A stretch of 64,000 bases of DNA from Streptomyces antimycoticus. GTDB lineage: Bacteria; Actinomycetota; Actinomycetes; Streptomycetales; Streptomycetaceae. The stretch covers positions 124,001 to 188,000 of the forward strand of contig NZ_BJHV01000001.1 of the NCBI RefSeq assembly GCF_005405925.1, written 5' to 3'. How positions within the stretch are numbered: position 1 is the first letter of the stretch; every line of letters starts with the position of its first letter. Below the pieces are notes generated by a model that was not told the DNA's origin, made no database searches, and worked only from the letters and a program-made list of their open reading frames with translations. The translations under genes were made by a program, and so were the position numbers. Of the stretch, positions 8,303 through 17,383 are shown piece by piece.

Positions 8303-9334
8303 CTGTTGGCGCCCGCCGTTCGTGGATTCCCGGGCGTGCAGCCAGTGCGGAGCCGTATGCACCTCGAACGGCAGGGGCACGTCCGAGCGGATGCGGGCTG
8401 CCAGGCACTTCACGGCCAGTGAGGCGATGGCGGTCTTGTCGGGGGCCACGGATGTGAGGGACGGCGTGCTGTAGAGCGCCTCGTCGGAGCCGTCGATGCT
8501 CGCCACGGCGACGTCGTCGGGGATGCTCAACCCCGCTTCGAACAGGGCGCGTTGGGCGCCGACGGCCAGCAGATCACTGAAGCAGAAGACCGCGTCGGGG
8601 CGTACGCCGGCCGGCAGGGCGGCCAGGGCGCGCATCGCCAGCAGCCCGTTGCGCCGGTCGAACTCCTTGATGGCGGGCGCGAGCCGGGGGTCGTAGGTCA
8701 CCCCGGCCTCGTGCAGGGCGAGCTGGAAGCCCTCCAGGCGCTGCCGACTGGTCGCCGACGCCTGCTGGTCCACGCCGATGGCGGCGATCCGGGTCCGGCC
8801 GAGGCCGGCCAGGTGCGCGGTGACGTCGCGCGCCGCCGCGACGTTGTCGATCAGGACGTGGTCGGCCCCCACCTGGTCGTGCTCGTAGCTGCGCTCGCCG
8901 AGCAGAACCAGCGGGAACTCGTTGGCCACGGCGGCGAGTTCGTCGGGCGAGACACGCAGGGGCGACAGGACCACGCCGTCCAGCAGTGACGCGCCGACGC
9001 CGGTGGCCAGGCGCAGTTCCTCCGTCGCGTCGCCCAGCGTCTCCTCGATCAGGACGGTCAGGCCCAGCTGCGCGGCCTCGGCCCGAACGTGCTGGGCGAG
9101 TTCGGCGAAGTACGGCGTGGCCAGATCCGGGACGGCGAGACCGATCAGGCCGCTGTGCCCGGTGCGCAGCCGGCGGGCCGACGGGTTCGGCCGGTAGCCG
9201 AGCTCGTGCACCGCCTTCAGTACGCGCTTCCGCGTGGCCTCGGATACGCGGGGAGCATCGCGTACAACGTTGGACACGGTTTTGATCGAGACCCCTGCCC
9301 GCTCCGCCACGTCCTTGAGTGTCACCGCGGCCAC
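8291..9334 (-). CDS. LacI-family transcriptional regulator
   Basis: A complete 347-residue LacI protein. The helix-turn-helix VTLKDVAERAGVSIKTVSNV is followed by the hinge helix region LGYRPNPSARRLRTGHS and a full sugar-binding-type effector domain (GLIGLAVPDLATPYFAELAQ, LDGVVLSPLR, AVFCFSDLLAVGAQRAL, DVAVASIDGSDEALYSTPSL). The GTG start has AGGAGG seven bases upstream. It is divergent from the glycan-use operon starting at 9596, and two LacI-type palindromes lie in the gap, so it very likely represses that operon and responds to a released oligosaccharide or uronic acid. The 3' end runs into a 21-bp tandem repeat. Confidence 0.92.
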   Translation of the reverse strand: MAAVTLKDVAERAGVSIKTVSNVVRDAPRVSEATRKRVLKAVHELGYRPNPSARRLRTGHSGLIGLAVPDLATPYFAELAQHVRAEAAQLGLTVLIEETLGDATEELRLATGVGASLLDGVVLSPLRVSPDELAAVANEFPLVLLGERSYEHDQVGADHVLIDNVAAARDVTAHLAGLGRTRIAAIGVDQQASATSRQRLEGFQLALHEAGVTYDPRLAPAIKEFDRRNGLLAMRALAALPAGVRPDAVFCFSDLLAVGAQRALFEAGLSIPDDVAVASIDGSDEALYSTPSLTSVAPDKTAIASLAVKCLAARIRSDVPLPFEVHTAPHWLHARESTNGGRQQLFP

Positions 9335-9452
9335 TGGCCGACCTCCTCACCTGTGTTTCTCCGCATTATGCAGGGACTTCGGCGGGTTGTCAGCGCCGGT
9401 CGGCTCGGAATCCCGTTCCGGACGAGGGGTTGACCGTGGCGAGATTTCGCGG

Positions 9453-9466
9453 TTACAACGTTGGAA
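9453..9466. promoter_or_regulatory. Candidate LacI operator 1
   Basis: TTACAACGTTGGAA is palindromic at 12 of 14 positions around a central CG, the classical layout of LacI-family sites. It lies 118 bases upstream of the divergent LacI start and 130 bases upstream of the oxidoreductase gene. Confidence 0.6.
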
Positions 9467-9474
9467 CCGATCGA

Positions 9475-9490
9475 TAGCAAGCGGTTGCTA
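9475..9490. promoter_or_regulatory. Candidate LacI operator 2
   Basis: TAGCAAGCGGTTGCTA has perfect TAGCAA/TTGCTA arms around a CG-containing centre, matching the family pattern GCAA-N-CG-N-TTGC. It lies eight bases from operator 1, so two dimers could bind next to each other in front of the operon. Confidence 0.65.
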
Positions 9491-9595
9491 CCGGGGGCGT
9501 CACGGGGGCAGCCGAGGGCTGTCCGTCGGACGGTCCGGGCTGCCCGCCCGTGCCCACGGCGCCGCGCTCACCGCACATCTCATGAGAGGGTCCGC

Positions 9596-10744
9596 ATGTC
9601 TTCGCACCGCTCCACCACCCCACTGCGCACCGCCGTGGTCGGCACCGGGGGCATCGCGCGCTCCAGCCATCTGCCCGCGCTGCGCACGCTCGCCGAAGCG
9701 GGCGAGGTGGAGATCGTCGCCGCCGTCGACGTCGACATGGACGCGGTGCGCGCGTTCGCGGCCGGCGCCGGGATTCCGTACGCCTCGACGGACCTCGACG
9801 CGACCCTGACCGAACTGCGCCCCGATCTCGTGGTGTTGTGCACACCGCCCGCCGTGCACCGCGACCAGGCGGTGACCGCGCTGAAGGCGGGGGCCTGGGT
9901 GTGGTGCGAGAAGCCGCCGTGCCCGTCCCTCGCCGACTTCGATGCCATCGAGACCGCCGAGAAGCCCGGGGACGCGGGACCGTACGCCTCCATCGTCTTC
10001 CAGCACCGGTTCGGCTCCGGCGCGCGCCATGTACGGCGACTGCTGCGGGAGGGGGCGTTCGGCCGCCCGCTCGTCGCCCACTGCCAGACCACCTGGTACC
10101 GGGACGCCGCCTACTACTCCGTTCCGTGGCGCGGGCGGTGGGCGACCGAGGGCGGCGGGCCCGCCATGGGGCATGGCATCCACCAGACGGATCTGCTCCT
10201 GGACCTGATGGGGCCCTGGAGCGAGGTGCGGGGGATGGCGGCGCGGCTCGTGCACGATGTCGAGACCGAGGACGTGTCCACGGCGCAGGTGCGGTTCGCG
10301 AGCGGCGCCGTGGCCACCGTGGTCAACAGCGTGCTGAGCCCCGACGAGGTGAGCCGGATCCGCATCGACTGCGAGCGCGCCACGATCGAACTGACCCATC
10401 TGTACGGCTACCGAAACGCGGACTGGCGCATCACCCCGGCCCCCGGTGTCCCCGAGGAGACCGTGGCCGCCTGGCGCGACTTCGGCACGGACGAGCCGAG
10501 CTCGCACCTGGCCCAGCTCCATGCCCTGGTGGCCGACATCAGGGCGGGACGACGCCACGCGACCAGCGGCGCGGGCGGCCGGCAGACGCTCGAGTTCATC
10601 ACCGCCCTGTACAAGTCCGCGTTCACCGACACCCCGGTCCGCGCCGGGGAGATCGGACCCGGCGACCCCTACTACACCGAGCTGCACGGCGGCGCCCAGG
10701 GCTGGGCGCCGGACACCACCCGCAAGGAAGAGGCCTCCGCATGA
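9596..10744 (+). CDS. Gfo/Idh/MocA-family NAD(P)-dependent oxidoreductase
   Basis: 382 residues. The N-terminal Rossmann fold starts with LRTAVVGTGGIARSSHLPAL and contains the EKPPCPSLADFDA segment in which the family's conserved EKP lysine sits. The C-terminal half is the usual alpha/beta substrate domain, with GGGPAMGHGIHQTDLLLDLM carrying the GxxxDxGxHxxD-like active-site pattern. Members oxidise or reduce sugar and cyclitol hydroxyls. The ATG start was chosen because GAGAGGG precedes it by six bases. It is the first gene of an operon (ATGA overlap with the next) preceded by LacI operators, so it probably modifies a sugar or uronic acid taken up by the transporter encoded downstream. Confidence 0.9.
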   Translation: MSSHRSTTPLRTAVVGTGGIARSSHLPALRTLAEAGEVEIVAAVDVDMDAVRAFAAGAGIPYASTDLDATLTELRPDLVVLCTPPAVHRDQAVTALKAGAWVWCEKPPCPSLADFDAIETAEKPGDAGPYASIVFQHRFGSGARHVRRLLREGAFGRPLVAHCQTTWYRDAAYYSVPWRGRWATEGGGPAMGHGIHQTDLLLDLMGPWSEVRGMAARLVHDVETEDVSTAQVRFASGAVATVVNSVLSPDEVSRIRIDCERATIELTHLYGYRNADWRITPAPGVPEETVAAWRDFGTDEPSSHLAQLHALVADIRAGRRHATSGAGGRQTLEFITALYKSAFTDTPVRAGEIGPGDPYYTELHGGAQGWAPDTTRKEEASA

Positions 10745-11664
10745 CGCTCGCACTGACCCATGCCCACGGCGACCGCATCACCGTGACCCACGAGGCGACC
10801 GGCACCGAGCTGTTCGCCTACGTGTACCGCCCCGAAGCCCCGTGGGAGGCCCCCAAGCCGTATCTGCACCCGCTCCGGACCCTCTCCGGCGGACTCGTCA
10901 CCGACTACCGCCCCAACGACCATCGCTGGCACAAGGGGCTCCAGCTGACGGCCTCCCACCTGTCGGGCCAGAACCTGTGGGGCGGGAACACCTACATCCA
11001 CGGCGAGGGGTATGTCGCGCTGCCCGAGCGGGTCGGCTCGATGGCGCACGTCGCATTCGAGGCGGTCGCCGCCGCGGAGGACCGGGCCGTGATCGCCGAG
11101 CGTCTGACCTGGCATCCGTACGACGGTGAACTGTGGGCCCAGGAGGAGCGCCGCATCGAGGTGCGCGACGTCGATCCGCGGGCCGGCAGCTGGTCGCTCA
11201 CATGGACCTCGGCGATCACCAACCGCCGGTCCGAACCGCTGCGCTTCGGCAGCCCCACCACCCACGGCCGCCCGGCCGCCGGATACACCGGGCTGTTCTG
11301 GCGGGGCCCGCGCGCCTTCCGCGACGGCCACGTCTTCACCGCCGAGGCGGACGGCGGCGACCTCATGGGCAGCCAGGCGCCCTGGCTTGCGTACGTCGGT
11401 GAGCACGACGGGCGCGACGGCCACGCCACGGTCGTCTTCGAGCACGCCCCGGCCAACGACCACGCGGGTGACAAGGGGACGCACCCGGCGCACTGGTTCG
11501 TGCGCAGCGACCCGTTCGCCGCGGTCGCCCCGTCCTGGGCGTTCCACGAGGAGCTCGTCCTCGCCCCCGGCGACACCCTCTCCCGCGGCTACCGGGTGAC
11601 CGTCGCCGACGGCGCCTGGGACCGCGAGCAGGTCACCGCCCACCTGGGCAGGCACACATGGTGA
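10741..11664 (+). CDS. DUF6807 (PmoA-like) family protein
   Basis: 307 residues with no signal peptide. Recognisable segments are LHPLRTLSGGLVTDYRPNDH, the HRWHKGLQLT motif and HGRPAAGYTGLFWRGPRAF, which are typical of the DUF6807 family (also annotated PmoA). This family is frequently found beside Gfo/Idh/MocA oxidoreductases and glycoside hydrolases in carbohydrate loci. Its His-rich conserved motifs suggest metal or sugar binding, but no reaction is established to my knowledge. The ATG overlaps the preceding stop by four bases and the next gene starts inside this one, so it is tightly coupled in the operon. Confidence 0.85.
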   Translation: MTLALTHAHGDRITVTHEATGTELFAYVYRPEAPWEAPKPYLHPLRTLSGGLVTDYRPNDHRWHKGLQLTASHLSGQNLWGGNTYIHGEGYVALPERVGSMAHVAFEAVAAAEDRAVIAERLTWHPYDGELWAQEERRIEVRDVDPRAGSWSLTWTSAITNRRSEPLRFGSPTTHGRPAAGYTGLFWRGPRAFRDGHVFTAEADGGDLMGSQAPWLAYVGEHDGRDGHATVVFEHAPANDHAGDKGTHPAHWFVRSDPFAAVAPSWAFHEELVLAPGDTLSRGYRVTVADGAWDREQVTAHLGRHTW

Positions 11665-13040
11665 GCGCGAGGTACGACGGCTTCCCCGCGGCGGTCGGCG
11701 TGGCCCGGTCGCGCGACAAGGAGGGCCGGCTGCCCCGCCCGAGCCGCCGGGCCGTCCTGGCGGTCGCGGCCATCGGCCTCAGCACCGCCCTGACCGGCAC
11801 GCTCTCCGGGTGCTCCGCCGCGAGCGGCGATACGTCCGGCATCACCCTCCGGTTCTCCTGGTGGGGCAACGACGACCGTGCCGCGCGCACCGAGAAGGCG
11901 GTCCGCCTCTTCGAGAAGGAACACCCCGGCGTCACCGTGCGCACGTCGAACGGCGAATTCGGCTCGTATCTCCAGAAGCTGGCCACGCAGGCCGCCGGCG
12001 GCGGTGTGCCCGACGTGGTCCAGCTCGACTACCGGCAGATCTCCCAGTACGCGGGCGGCAAGGCGATCATGTCGCTGGACGGTGCCATCAAGGACCGGAC
12101 GATCCGCACGTCCGACATGGACCAGGACTTCCTGCGCACCGGCACCTACCAGGGCAGGCAGTTCGCCCTGCCCATGGGGCGTGGCATCACCGGATACGCC
12201 TACGACTCCGCCGTCTACAAGAAGGCCGGTATCGCCACGCCCCAGCCGAGTTGGACCTGGCAGGACTGGGCGAAGGCCAACAAGAAGATCGCCGCCCTGG
12301 GCATGAAGTCCCCCGACGGACGCCCCTTCACCGGCGCCAACGACGGCGGTGGCAACGAGGATGTCTTCGAGACCTGGCTGCGCAGCCGCGGCAAGAGGCT
12401 CTACGCGGACCAGACGAAGCTCGGCTTCACCGAGGACGACCTGACCGCCTTCTGGTCGTTCCTCAACACACTCCGCGAAGAAGGCGCCATCGCCCAGGCC
12501 CGGGACACCGTGCAGGCCAAGAGCACCGAGACCAGCCCCATCGGCCGCCGCCTCGGGGCCGCCGACTTCACCTGGGACGCACCGTTCCCCGGGTACACGG
12601 CCCTGCTCGGCGAGAACATCCACTTCGCGCCGGTGCCCACGACCGGCGGCCACCAGGGCACGTACTTCAAGCCGAGCATGCTCCTCGGCATCGGCTCGCA
12701 GAGCAAGCACCCCAAGGAGGCGGCCCAGTTGATCGACTTCCTCCTGAACGACCCACGGGCCGGCGACATCCTCGGCTTCTCCCGGTCCACCCCGCCGAAC
12801 CGCAAGATCGCCTCCCGGGTCGCCAAGACGCTCGAGGGACCGGAGCGGGAGATCTACGACTACGCGCAGACGATGGAGAAGTACGGCCTGGACATCCCGC
12901 CGACCGCACCGCCGCCCGGCGATCTCGCGATCCAGACGGCCTTCAAGCGCATCCACCAGCGCATGATCTACGGGATGGCCACCCCGCGGCAGGCGGCACG
13001 TGAACTCATCGACGAGGCGAACCGGGAGCTGGAGTCATGA
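11658..13040 (+). CDS. Sugar ABC transporter substrate-binding lipoprotein
   Basis: 460 residues. The N-terminus has basic residues, a hydrophobic stretch and the lipobox LSGC near residue 52, so the protein is lipid-anchored on the outer face of the membrane. The mature part reads as a family 1 extracellular solute-binding protein: LRFSWWGNDDRAARTEKAVR, FEKEHPGVTV, GGGVPDVVQLDYRQISQYAG and FALPMGRGITGYAYDS. Two overlapping permease genes follow. No ATPase gene is present in the operon, as is usual in Streptomyces, where such importers share the MsiK ATPase encoded elsewhere. Substrate is inferred to be an oligosaccharide released by the neighbouring hydrolases. Confidence 0.92.
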   Translation: MVSARYDGFPAAVGVARSRDKEGRLPRPSRRAVLAVAAIGLSTALTGTLSGCSAASGDTSGITLRFSWWGNDDRAARTEKAVRLFEKEHPGVTVRTSNGEFGSYLQKLATQAAGGGVPDVVQLDYRQISQYAGGKAIMSLDGAIKDRTIRTSDMDQDFLRTGTYQGRQFALPMGRGITGYAYDSAVYKKAGIATPQPSWTWQDWAKANKKIAALGMKSPDGRPFTGANDGGGNEDVFETWLRSRGKRLYADQTKLGFTEDDLTAFWSFLNTLREEGAIAQARDTVQAKSTETSPIGRRLGAADFTWDAPFPGYTALLGENIHFAPVPTTGGHQGTYFKPSMLLGIGSQSKHPKEAAQLIDFLLNDPRAGDILGFSRSTPPNRKIASRVAKTLEGPEREIYDYAQTMEKYGLDIPPTAPPPGDLAIQTAFKRIHQRMIYGMATPRQAARELIDEANRELES

Positions 13041-14008
13041 GCACGGTGTCCACGACAAGGGCGCCCGCGCGCGCCGTCCGCACCACGGATCCGCGCCAGC
13101 GCAAGAGCAAGCGGCGCCAGGTGCGTGAGCGGCAGTGGCCCGCCTATGTGTTCCTCTCCCCGTGGATGATCGGCGCGGTCGTGCTGACCCTCGTGCCGAT
13201 GGCCGTCTCCCTGTACCTGTCGTTCACGGACTACAACCTGTTCGACCCGCCGCACTGGGTGGGCCTGCGCAACTACCAGGAGATGCTGACCGAGGACCCC
13301 CGCTACTGGCGGTCGGTCGGCACCACGATGCTGTACGTCGTCGTGGCCGTCCCGCTGAAGCTGGGCCTGGCCCTCGGCGTGGCGATGCTGCTGAAGAACC
13401 TCAGCCGGGGCCGGGGCTTCTACCGCTCCGCGTTCTACGCGCCGTCCCTGCTCGGCGCGAGCATGTCCATCGCCTTGGTGTGGAAGGCGCTGTTCAACGA
13501 CGGCGGCACCGTCGCCAATGTCCTGGACACCGTCGGCATCCACACCGGCGGCTGGGTCGGCAACCCCCATCTCGCGGTGTACGGCGTCGTCCTGCTGACG
13601 GTGTGGCAGTTCGGCGCGCCCATGGTGATCTTCCTGGCGGGGCTCCAGCAGATCTCGCCCGACCTCTACGAGGCCGCGGCACTCGACGGCGCGGGCCGCT
13701 GGCGGCAGTTCATGTCCATCACCGTGCCGATGCTGTCCCCGGTCGTCTTCTTCAACCTGGTCCTGGAGGTCATCAACTCCTTCCAGGTCTTCACCCCGGC
13801 CTTCGCCATCAGCGGCGGCGACGGCGGACCCGCCGACTCCACGATGTTCTACACGCTGTACCTGTACGAGCGCGGCTTCACGGCCTCGCATATGGGATAC
13901 GCGGCGGCGATGGCCTGGCTGCTGCTGATCGCCATCGGCGCCATCACCCTGATCCTGTTCCGGACCTCCCGGTCCTGGGTGTTCTACGCGGACGAGGAGA
14001 TCAGATGA
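13037..14008 (+). CDS. Sugar ABC transporter permease (MalF type)
   Basis: 323 residues with six predicted membrane helices after a basic cytoplasmic N-terminus. LSPWMIGAVVLTLVPMAVSL forms the first helix. The EAA loop that docks the ATPase is visible as YEAAALDGAGRWRQFMSITV, and LAGLQQISPDLYEAAA precedes it. This is the first of two permease subunits forming the membrane channel with the binding protein encoded just upstream. The start codon overlaps the preceding stop by four bases (ATGA), and the next permease starts the same way. Confidence 0.93.
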   Translation: MSTVSTTRAPARAVRTTDPRQRKSKRRQVRERQWPAYVFLSPWMIGAVVLTLVPMAVSLYLSFTDYNLFDPPHWVGLRNYQEMLTEDPRYWRSVGTTMLYVVVAVPLKLGLALGVAMLLKNLSRGRGFYRSAFYAPSLLGASMSIALVWKALFNDGGTVANVLDTVGIHTGGWVGNPHLAVYGVVLLTVWQFGAPMVIFLAGLQQISPDLYEAAALDGAGRWRQFMSITVPMLSPVVFFNLVLEVINSFQVFTPAFAISGGDGGPADSTMFYTLYLYERGFTASHMGYAAAMAWLLLIAIGAITLILFRTSRSWVFYADEEIR

Positions 14009-14840
14009 ATATCGCCACCAAGCGGTGGCTGCCGCACACGATCTCGGCCGCCGCGCTGCTCGTCCTGCTGTATCCGCTGGCCTGGCTGCTCGCCACTTCG
14101 CTCAAGCCGGCCGACGAGGTGATGACGAGCCTCGACCTGTGGCCCAGCCGTCTGGAGTGGTCGAACTACACGACCGCCCTGGACGGGGTCTCGGGTGTCA
14201 CCGTCACCCACCTGCTCGGCAACACGCTGCTGATCGCGGGGGTGCCGTCCTCGGCAACGTCCTGTCCTGCTCGCTGGCCGCCTACGCCTTCGCCCGGCTG
14301 CGCTTCCGGATGAGCAAGGTGATGTTCGCCTTCATGGTGGCGACGCTGATGCTGCCGCACCACGTCGTACTGATCCCGCAGTACATCATCTTCAACCGGC
14401 TTGGCCTGGTGGACAGTTACTGGCCGCTGATCCTGCCGAAGTTCCTGGCCACCGAGGCGTTCTTCGTCTTCCTCATCGTCCAGTTCATGCGCGGCCTGCC
14501 GCGCGAGCTGGAGGAGTCCGCGCGGATCGACGGCTGTGGTCCCTTCCGTTCGTACTGGTCGATCACGCTGCCGCTGGCCCGGCCCGCGCTGATCACCACG
14601 GCCATCTTCACCTTCATCTGGACGTGGAACGACTTCTTCACGCAGATGATCTATCTCTTCGCGCCGGAGAAGTACACCATCACGCTCGCCCTGAGCAGCT
14701 TCGTCGACCAGTCCAGCACCTCCGCGTACGGACCCATGTTCGCCATGTCGGTGATCTCGGTGCTGCCGATCGTGCTGTTCTTCTTCGTCTTCCAGCGCTA
14801 CCTGGTGCAGGGCATGGCCACGTCCGGACTGAAGGGGTGA
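14005..14840 (+). pseudogene. Sugar ABC transporter permease (MalG type), interrupted by one frameshift
   Basis: The gene starts MNIATKRWLPHTISAAALLV and reads as a permease up to HLLGNTLLIAG. It must then shift frame to continue GAVLGNVLSCSLAAYAFARL and on to the C-terminal MATSGLKG. The EAA loop ELEESARIDGCGPFRSYWSI is intact in the second frame. Adding one G to the run GGGGG at 14238-14242 restores a single 278-residue frame that fits the family exactly. I therefore think a sequencing error is more likely than a true null allele. The start overlaps the first permease gene by four bases. Confidence 0.85.
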
Positions 14841-14848
14841 GGCACACC

Positions 14849-15463
14849 ATGTCCCACGCACCGATCGCGCCCCGGCGCGAGCGCCGGGAACCCGGAGAGG
14901 TCTTCGGCTCCGGGTTCACCCTCTTCGCGGACATGCTGCTGATCGGCCTGCTCACCAGCCTCGCCTGCCTGCCGGTCGTCACGGCCCCGGCCGCGTTCGC
15001 CGCCGCGTCCGCGACGCTCCGGCAGGCCGCGGGCAGCGGCGTCCAGGTCAGGGCGGGTACGTACGGCGCTCAGCTGCGTGCCCAGCTGTCCGTGCGGTCG
15101 GCGGCCCTCGGTCTGGTGCCGCCGCTGCTCGTGGTGGTCGTCCTGATCGATGCCGCGCTGTTGCGCGCCGCGCTGCCCGGAGCGGCCGTCATGGCGCCCG
15201 CCCTCGCGCTGCTCGTCCTGGGCGCCGCGGTTGTGGCGCTGCGGGCGACCGCGCTGGAGACACCGCACGTGCTGGCCGCACGCGAGGCGCTGGTCCGCTC
15301 GGCCGCGGACCCGCGCGGCACTCTCCTGCTGGCCGGCGCCGTGATCCTCAGCGGGCTCCTGGCCTGGTCGATTCCGCTGCTGGTCCCGCTGCTGCCGGGC
15401 CCGCTGGCGTTCGCCGCCACGGTCGTGGACCTCCGCTCCCCCGCGGATGCCCAGGAGAACTGA
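14849..15463 (+). CDS. YesL/DUF624-like membrane protein
   Basis: 204 residues with four or five hydrophobic segments. It has the DUF624 layout: FGSGFTLFADMLLIGLLTSL, then ACLPVVTAPAAFAAASATLR, a charged loop, and paired helices near the C-terminus. YesL-like proteins are commonly encoded next to sugar ABC transporters and glycoside hydrolases in Bacillus and Streptomyces. They are presumed to assist the transporter or its regulation, but the function is unknown. I prefer the ATG at 14849, with GGTGAGG six bases upstream; a GTG at 14837 overlapping the permease stop is an alternative. Confidence 0.75.
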   Translation: MSHAPIAPRRERREPGEVFGSGFTLFADMLLIGLLTSLACLPVVTAPAAFAAASATLRQAAGSGVQVRAGTYGAQLRAQLSVRSAALGLVPPLLVVVVLIDAALLRAALPGAAVMAPALALLVLGAAVVALRATALETPHVLAAREALVRSAADPRGTLLLAGAVILSGLLAWSIPLLVPLLPGPLAFAATVVDLRSPADAQEN

Positions 15464-15520
15464 ACCGCGGCGCGCCACCTTGCCATCCCCCACCCACGCA
15501 CCACACACCGGAGTTCACGC

Positions 15521-17317
15521 ATGCCCCACCCGCACCTGGACGCCGCAGGCCATCCGAGGCCGCAGCTGATCCGCGATCCCGACTGGCGCGACCTCGGCGG
15601 TCCCTGGCAGTTCGCCCACGACGACGAGGACTGCGGCCGCGCCGACCGCTGGATGGACCCGGCGACCTCCGCACCGTTCACCGGCACCGTCACCGTGCCC
15701 TACCCGCCCGAGTCCGCGGCCTCCGGGGTGGCGGACACCGCCTTCCACTCCGTGCTCTGGTATCGACGCGCGATCGACGTGGCCCGGCCGGCCGCCGGGC
15801 GGCGGCTCCTGCTGCACTTCGGTGCGGTCGACCACCGGGCCGAGGTCTGGCTGGGCGGCCGCCTGGTGGGGCGACACGAGGGTGGACACACCGGCTTCAC
15901 CTGCGATCTGACCGGCGCCGTCGACCGGGACGGTGAGCAGACCCTCGTCGTCCGCGCCGAGGACCAGCCGCTCGACGCCGCGCAGCCCCGCGGCAAGCAG
16001 GACTGGCGCCGGGATCCACACGTCATCTGGTACCACCGCACCTCCGGAATCTGGCAGCCGGTGTGGCTGGAAGAGGTCCCGGCCGAGCACATCACGCTCC
16101 TGCACTGGACCCCCGAGGTCGCCCACGCCCGCGTCCGCTGCCGGCTGCGTCTGGGCCACTGGCCGCGGCGCCCGCTCACCGTGACGGTCCGCCTCACGCG
16201 GGGTGAGCGGGTGCTCGCCGAGCAGCGCACGCTGATCGAGGGCCAGGAGGCGGAGTTCGATGTCGCGGTGCCCGCCCTGCGCCACGGGCAGGACCTCGAC
16301 GACCTGCTGTGGAGTCCGGAGCGGCCTCACCTCGTCGACGCGGTGGTGGAGTTGCGCGACGCTGCCGAGGACACACCGGTCGACCGTGTGACGTCCTACC
16401 TGGGCCTGCGCGACATCGGCTGGGACGACGGAGTCTTCCTCCTCAACCACAAGCCGTACTTCCTCCGGTTCGCTCTCCAGCAGGGCTACTGGCCCGCATC
16501 GCATCTGTCGGCCTCGGCCGACGCATTGCGCCGCGACGTCGAACTGGCGAAGGAGATCGGCCTCAACGGGCTGCGCGTCCACCAGAAGATCGAGGACCCG
16601 CGCTTCCTGTACTGGGCCGACCGGCTCGGCCTGCTGCTGTGGGAGGAGATGCCGTCGGCGTACACCTTCGGCGCGCAGACCGTCGAGCGCGTGGTCGCCG
16701 AGTGGACCGAAGCGATCTCCCGCGACCTCAGCCACCCCTCGATCGTCGCCTGGGTCCCGATCAACGAGTCCTGGTCCGTGCCGAACCCGGCGCTCGTCCC
16801 CGCGCAGCGCCACTTCATGGACGCCCTGTACCACCTGACCAAGGCCCTGGACCCCTCCCGCCCCGCCGTCTCCAACGACGGCTGGGAGATCTCCGCCGCC
16901 GACATCTGGGGCGTCCACGACTACACCCAGCACGGGGACATACTGCGCGAGCGCTACGGCCACGCCTCGCTGCGGCAGGGCGAGCTCGCCGAGCAGTGGC
17001 CCGGCGCCAAACGGCTGACCCTGGACGGCGTCCGCCACCAAGGGCAGCCCGTCGTCCTCAGCGAGTTCGGCGGCGCGACCTTCGAACCGGCCGAGGGCGC
17101 CGAGTGGTTCGGCTACGACACCGTGGCCACGAAGGAGGACTTCGCCGAACGCCTCGCCGCCCTGGTGGCCGCCGCGGTGGACTCCGGGCTCGCGGGCTTC
17201 TGCTACACCCAGTTCACCGACACGGAACAAGAGACCAACGGCCTGCTCACACCGGACCGCCAACCGAAGATCCCGCCGGCCGAACTGCGCGCGATTCTCA
17301 CCCGAACCCGCGCCTAG
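15521..17317 (+). CDS. Glycoside hydrolase family 2 protein (beta-glucuronidase/galactosidase type)
   Basis: 598 residues, no signal peptide, so intracellular. The three GH2 parts are in order: a jelly-roll sugar-binding domain (about 25-190; WYRRAIDVARPAAGRRLLLH), an immunoglobulin-like domain (about 190-290) and a TIM barrel. The general acid/base Glu is in AWVPINESWSVPNPAL and the nucleophile Glu in VVLSEFGGATFEPAEG. It likely hydrolyses beta-glycosidic bonds in oligosaccharides imported by the transporter encoded upstream. Given the GH67-type gene that follows, a uronic-acid-containing substrate is plausible but not proven. The gene begins 57 bases after the YesL-like gene and is probably in the same transcript. 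Confidence 0.9.
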   Translation: MPHPHLDAAGHPRPQLIRDPDWRDLGGPWQFAHDDEDCGRADRWMDPATSAPFTGTVTVPYPPESAASGVADTAFHSVLWYRRAIDVARPAAGRRLLLHFGAVDHRAEVWLGGRLVGRHEGGHTGFTCDLTGAVDRDGEQTLVVRAEDQPLDAAQPRGKQDWRRDPHVIWYHRTSGIWQPVWLEEVPAEHITLLHWTPEVAHARVRCRLRLGHWPRRPLTVTVRLTRGERVLAEQRTLIEGQEAEFDVAVPALRHGQDLDDLLWSPERPHLVDAVVELRDAAEDTPVDRVTSYLGLRDIGWDDGVFLLNHKPYFLRFALQQGYWPASHLSASADALRRDVELAKEIGLNGLRVHQKIEDPRFLYWADRLGLLLWEEMPSAYTFGAQTVERVVAEWTEAISRDLSHPSIVAWVPINESWSVPNPALVPAQRHFMDALYHLTKALDPSRPAVSNDGWEISAADIWGVHDYTQHGDILRERYGHASLRQGELAEQWPGAKRLTLDGVRHQGQPVVLSEFGGATFEPAEGAEWFGYDTVATKEDFAERLAALVAAAVDSGLAGFCYTQFTDTEQETNGLLTPDRQPKIPPAELRAILTRTRA

Positions 17318-17383
17318 CGTGTCTCGCCGCCATCTGAGGGCTCGGCGCAATTCCCTTCGTTCTTACGTAGAGGAGAAACCGCA

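Noticed and set aside
9277..9290. A TACAACGTTGGACA sequence like a LacI operator inside the LacI gene
   Set aside because: It encodes the conserved SNVV part of the DNA-binding helix; codons for Ser-Asn-Val-Val naturally create AACGTT, so an operator role is not supported.
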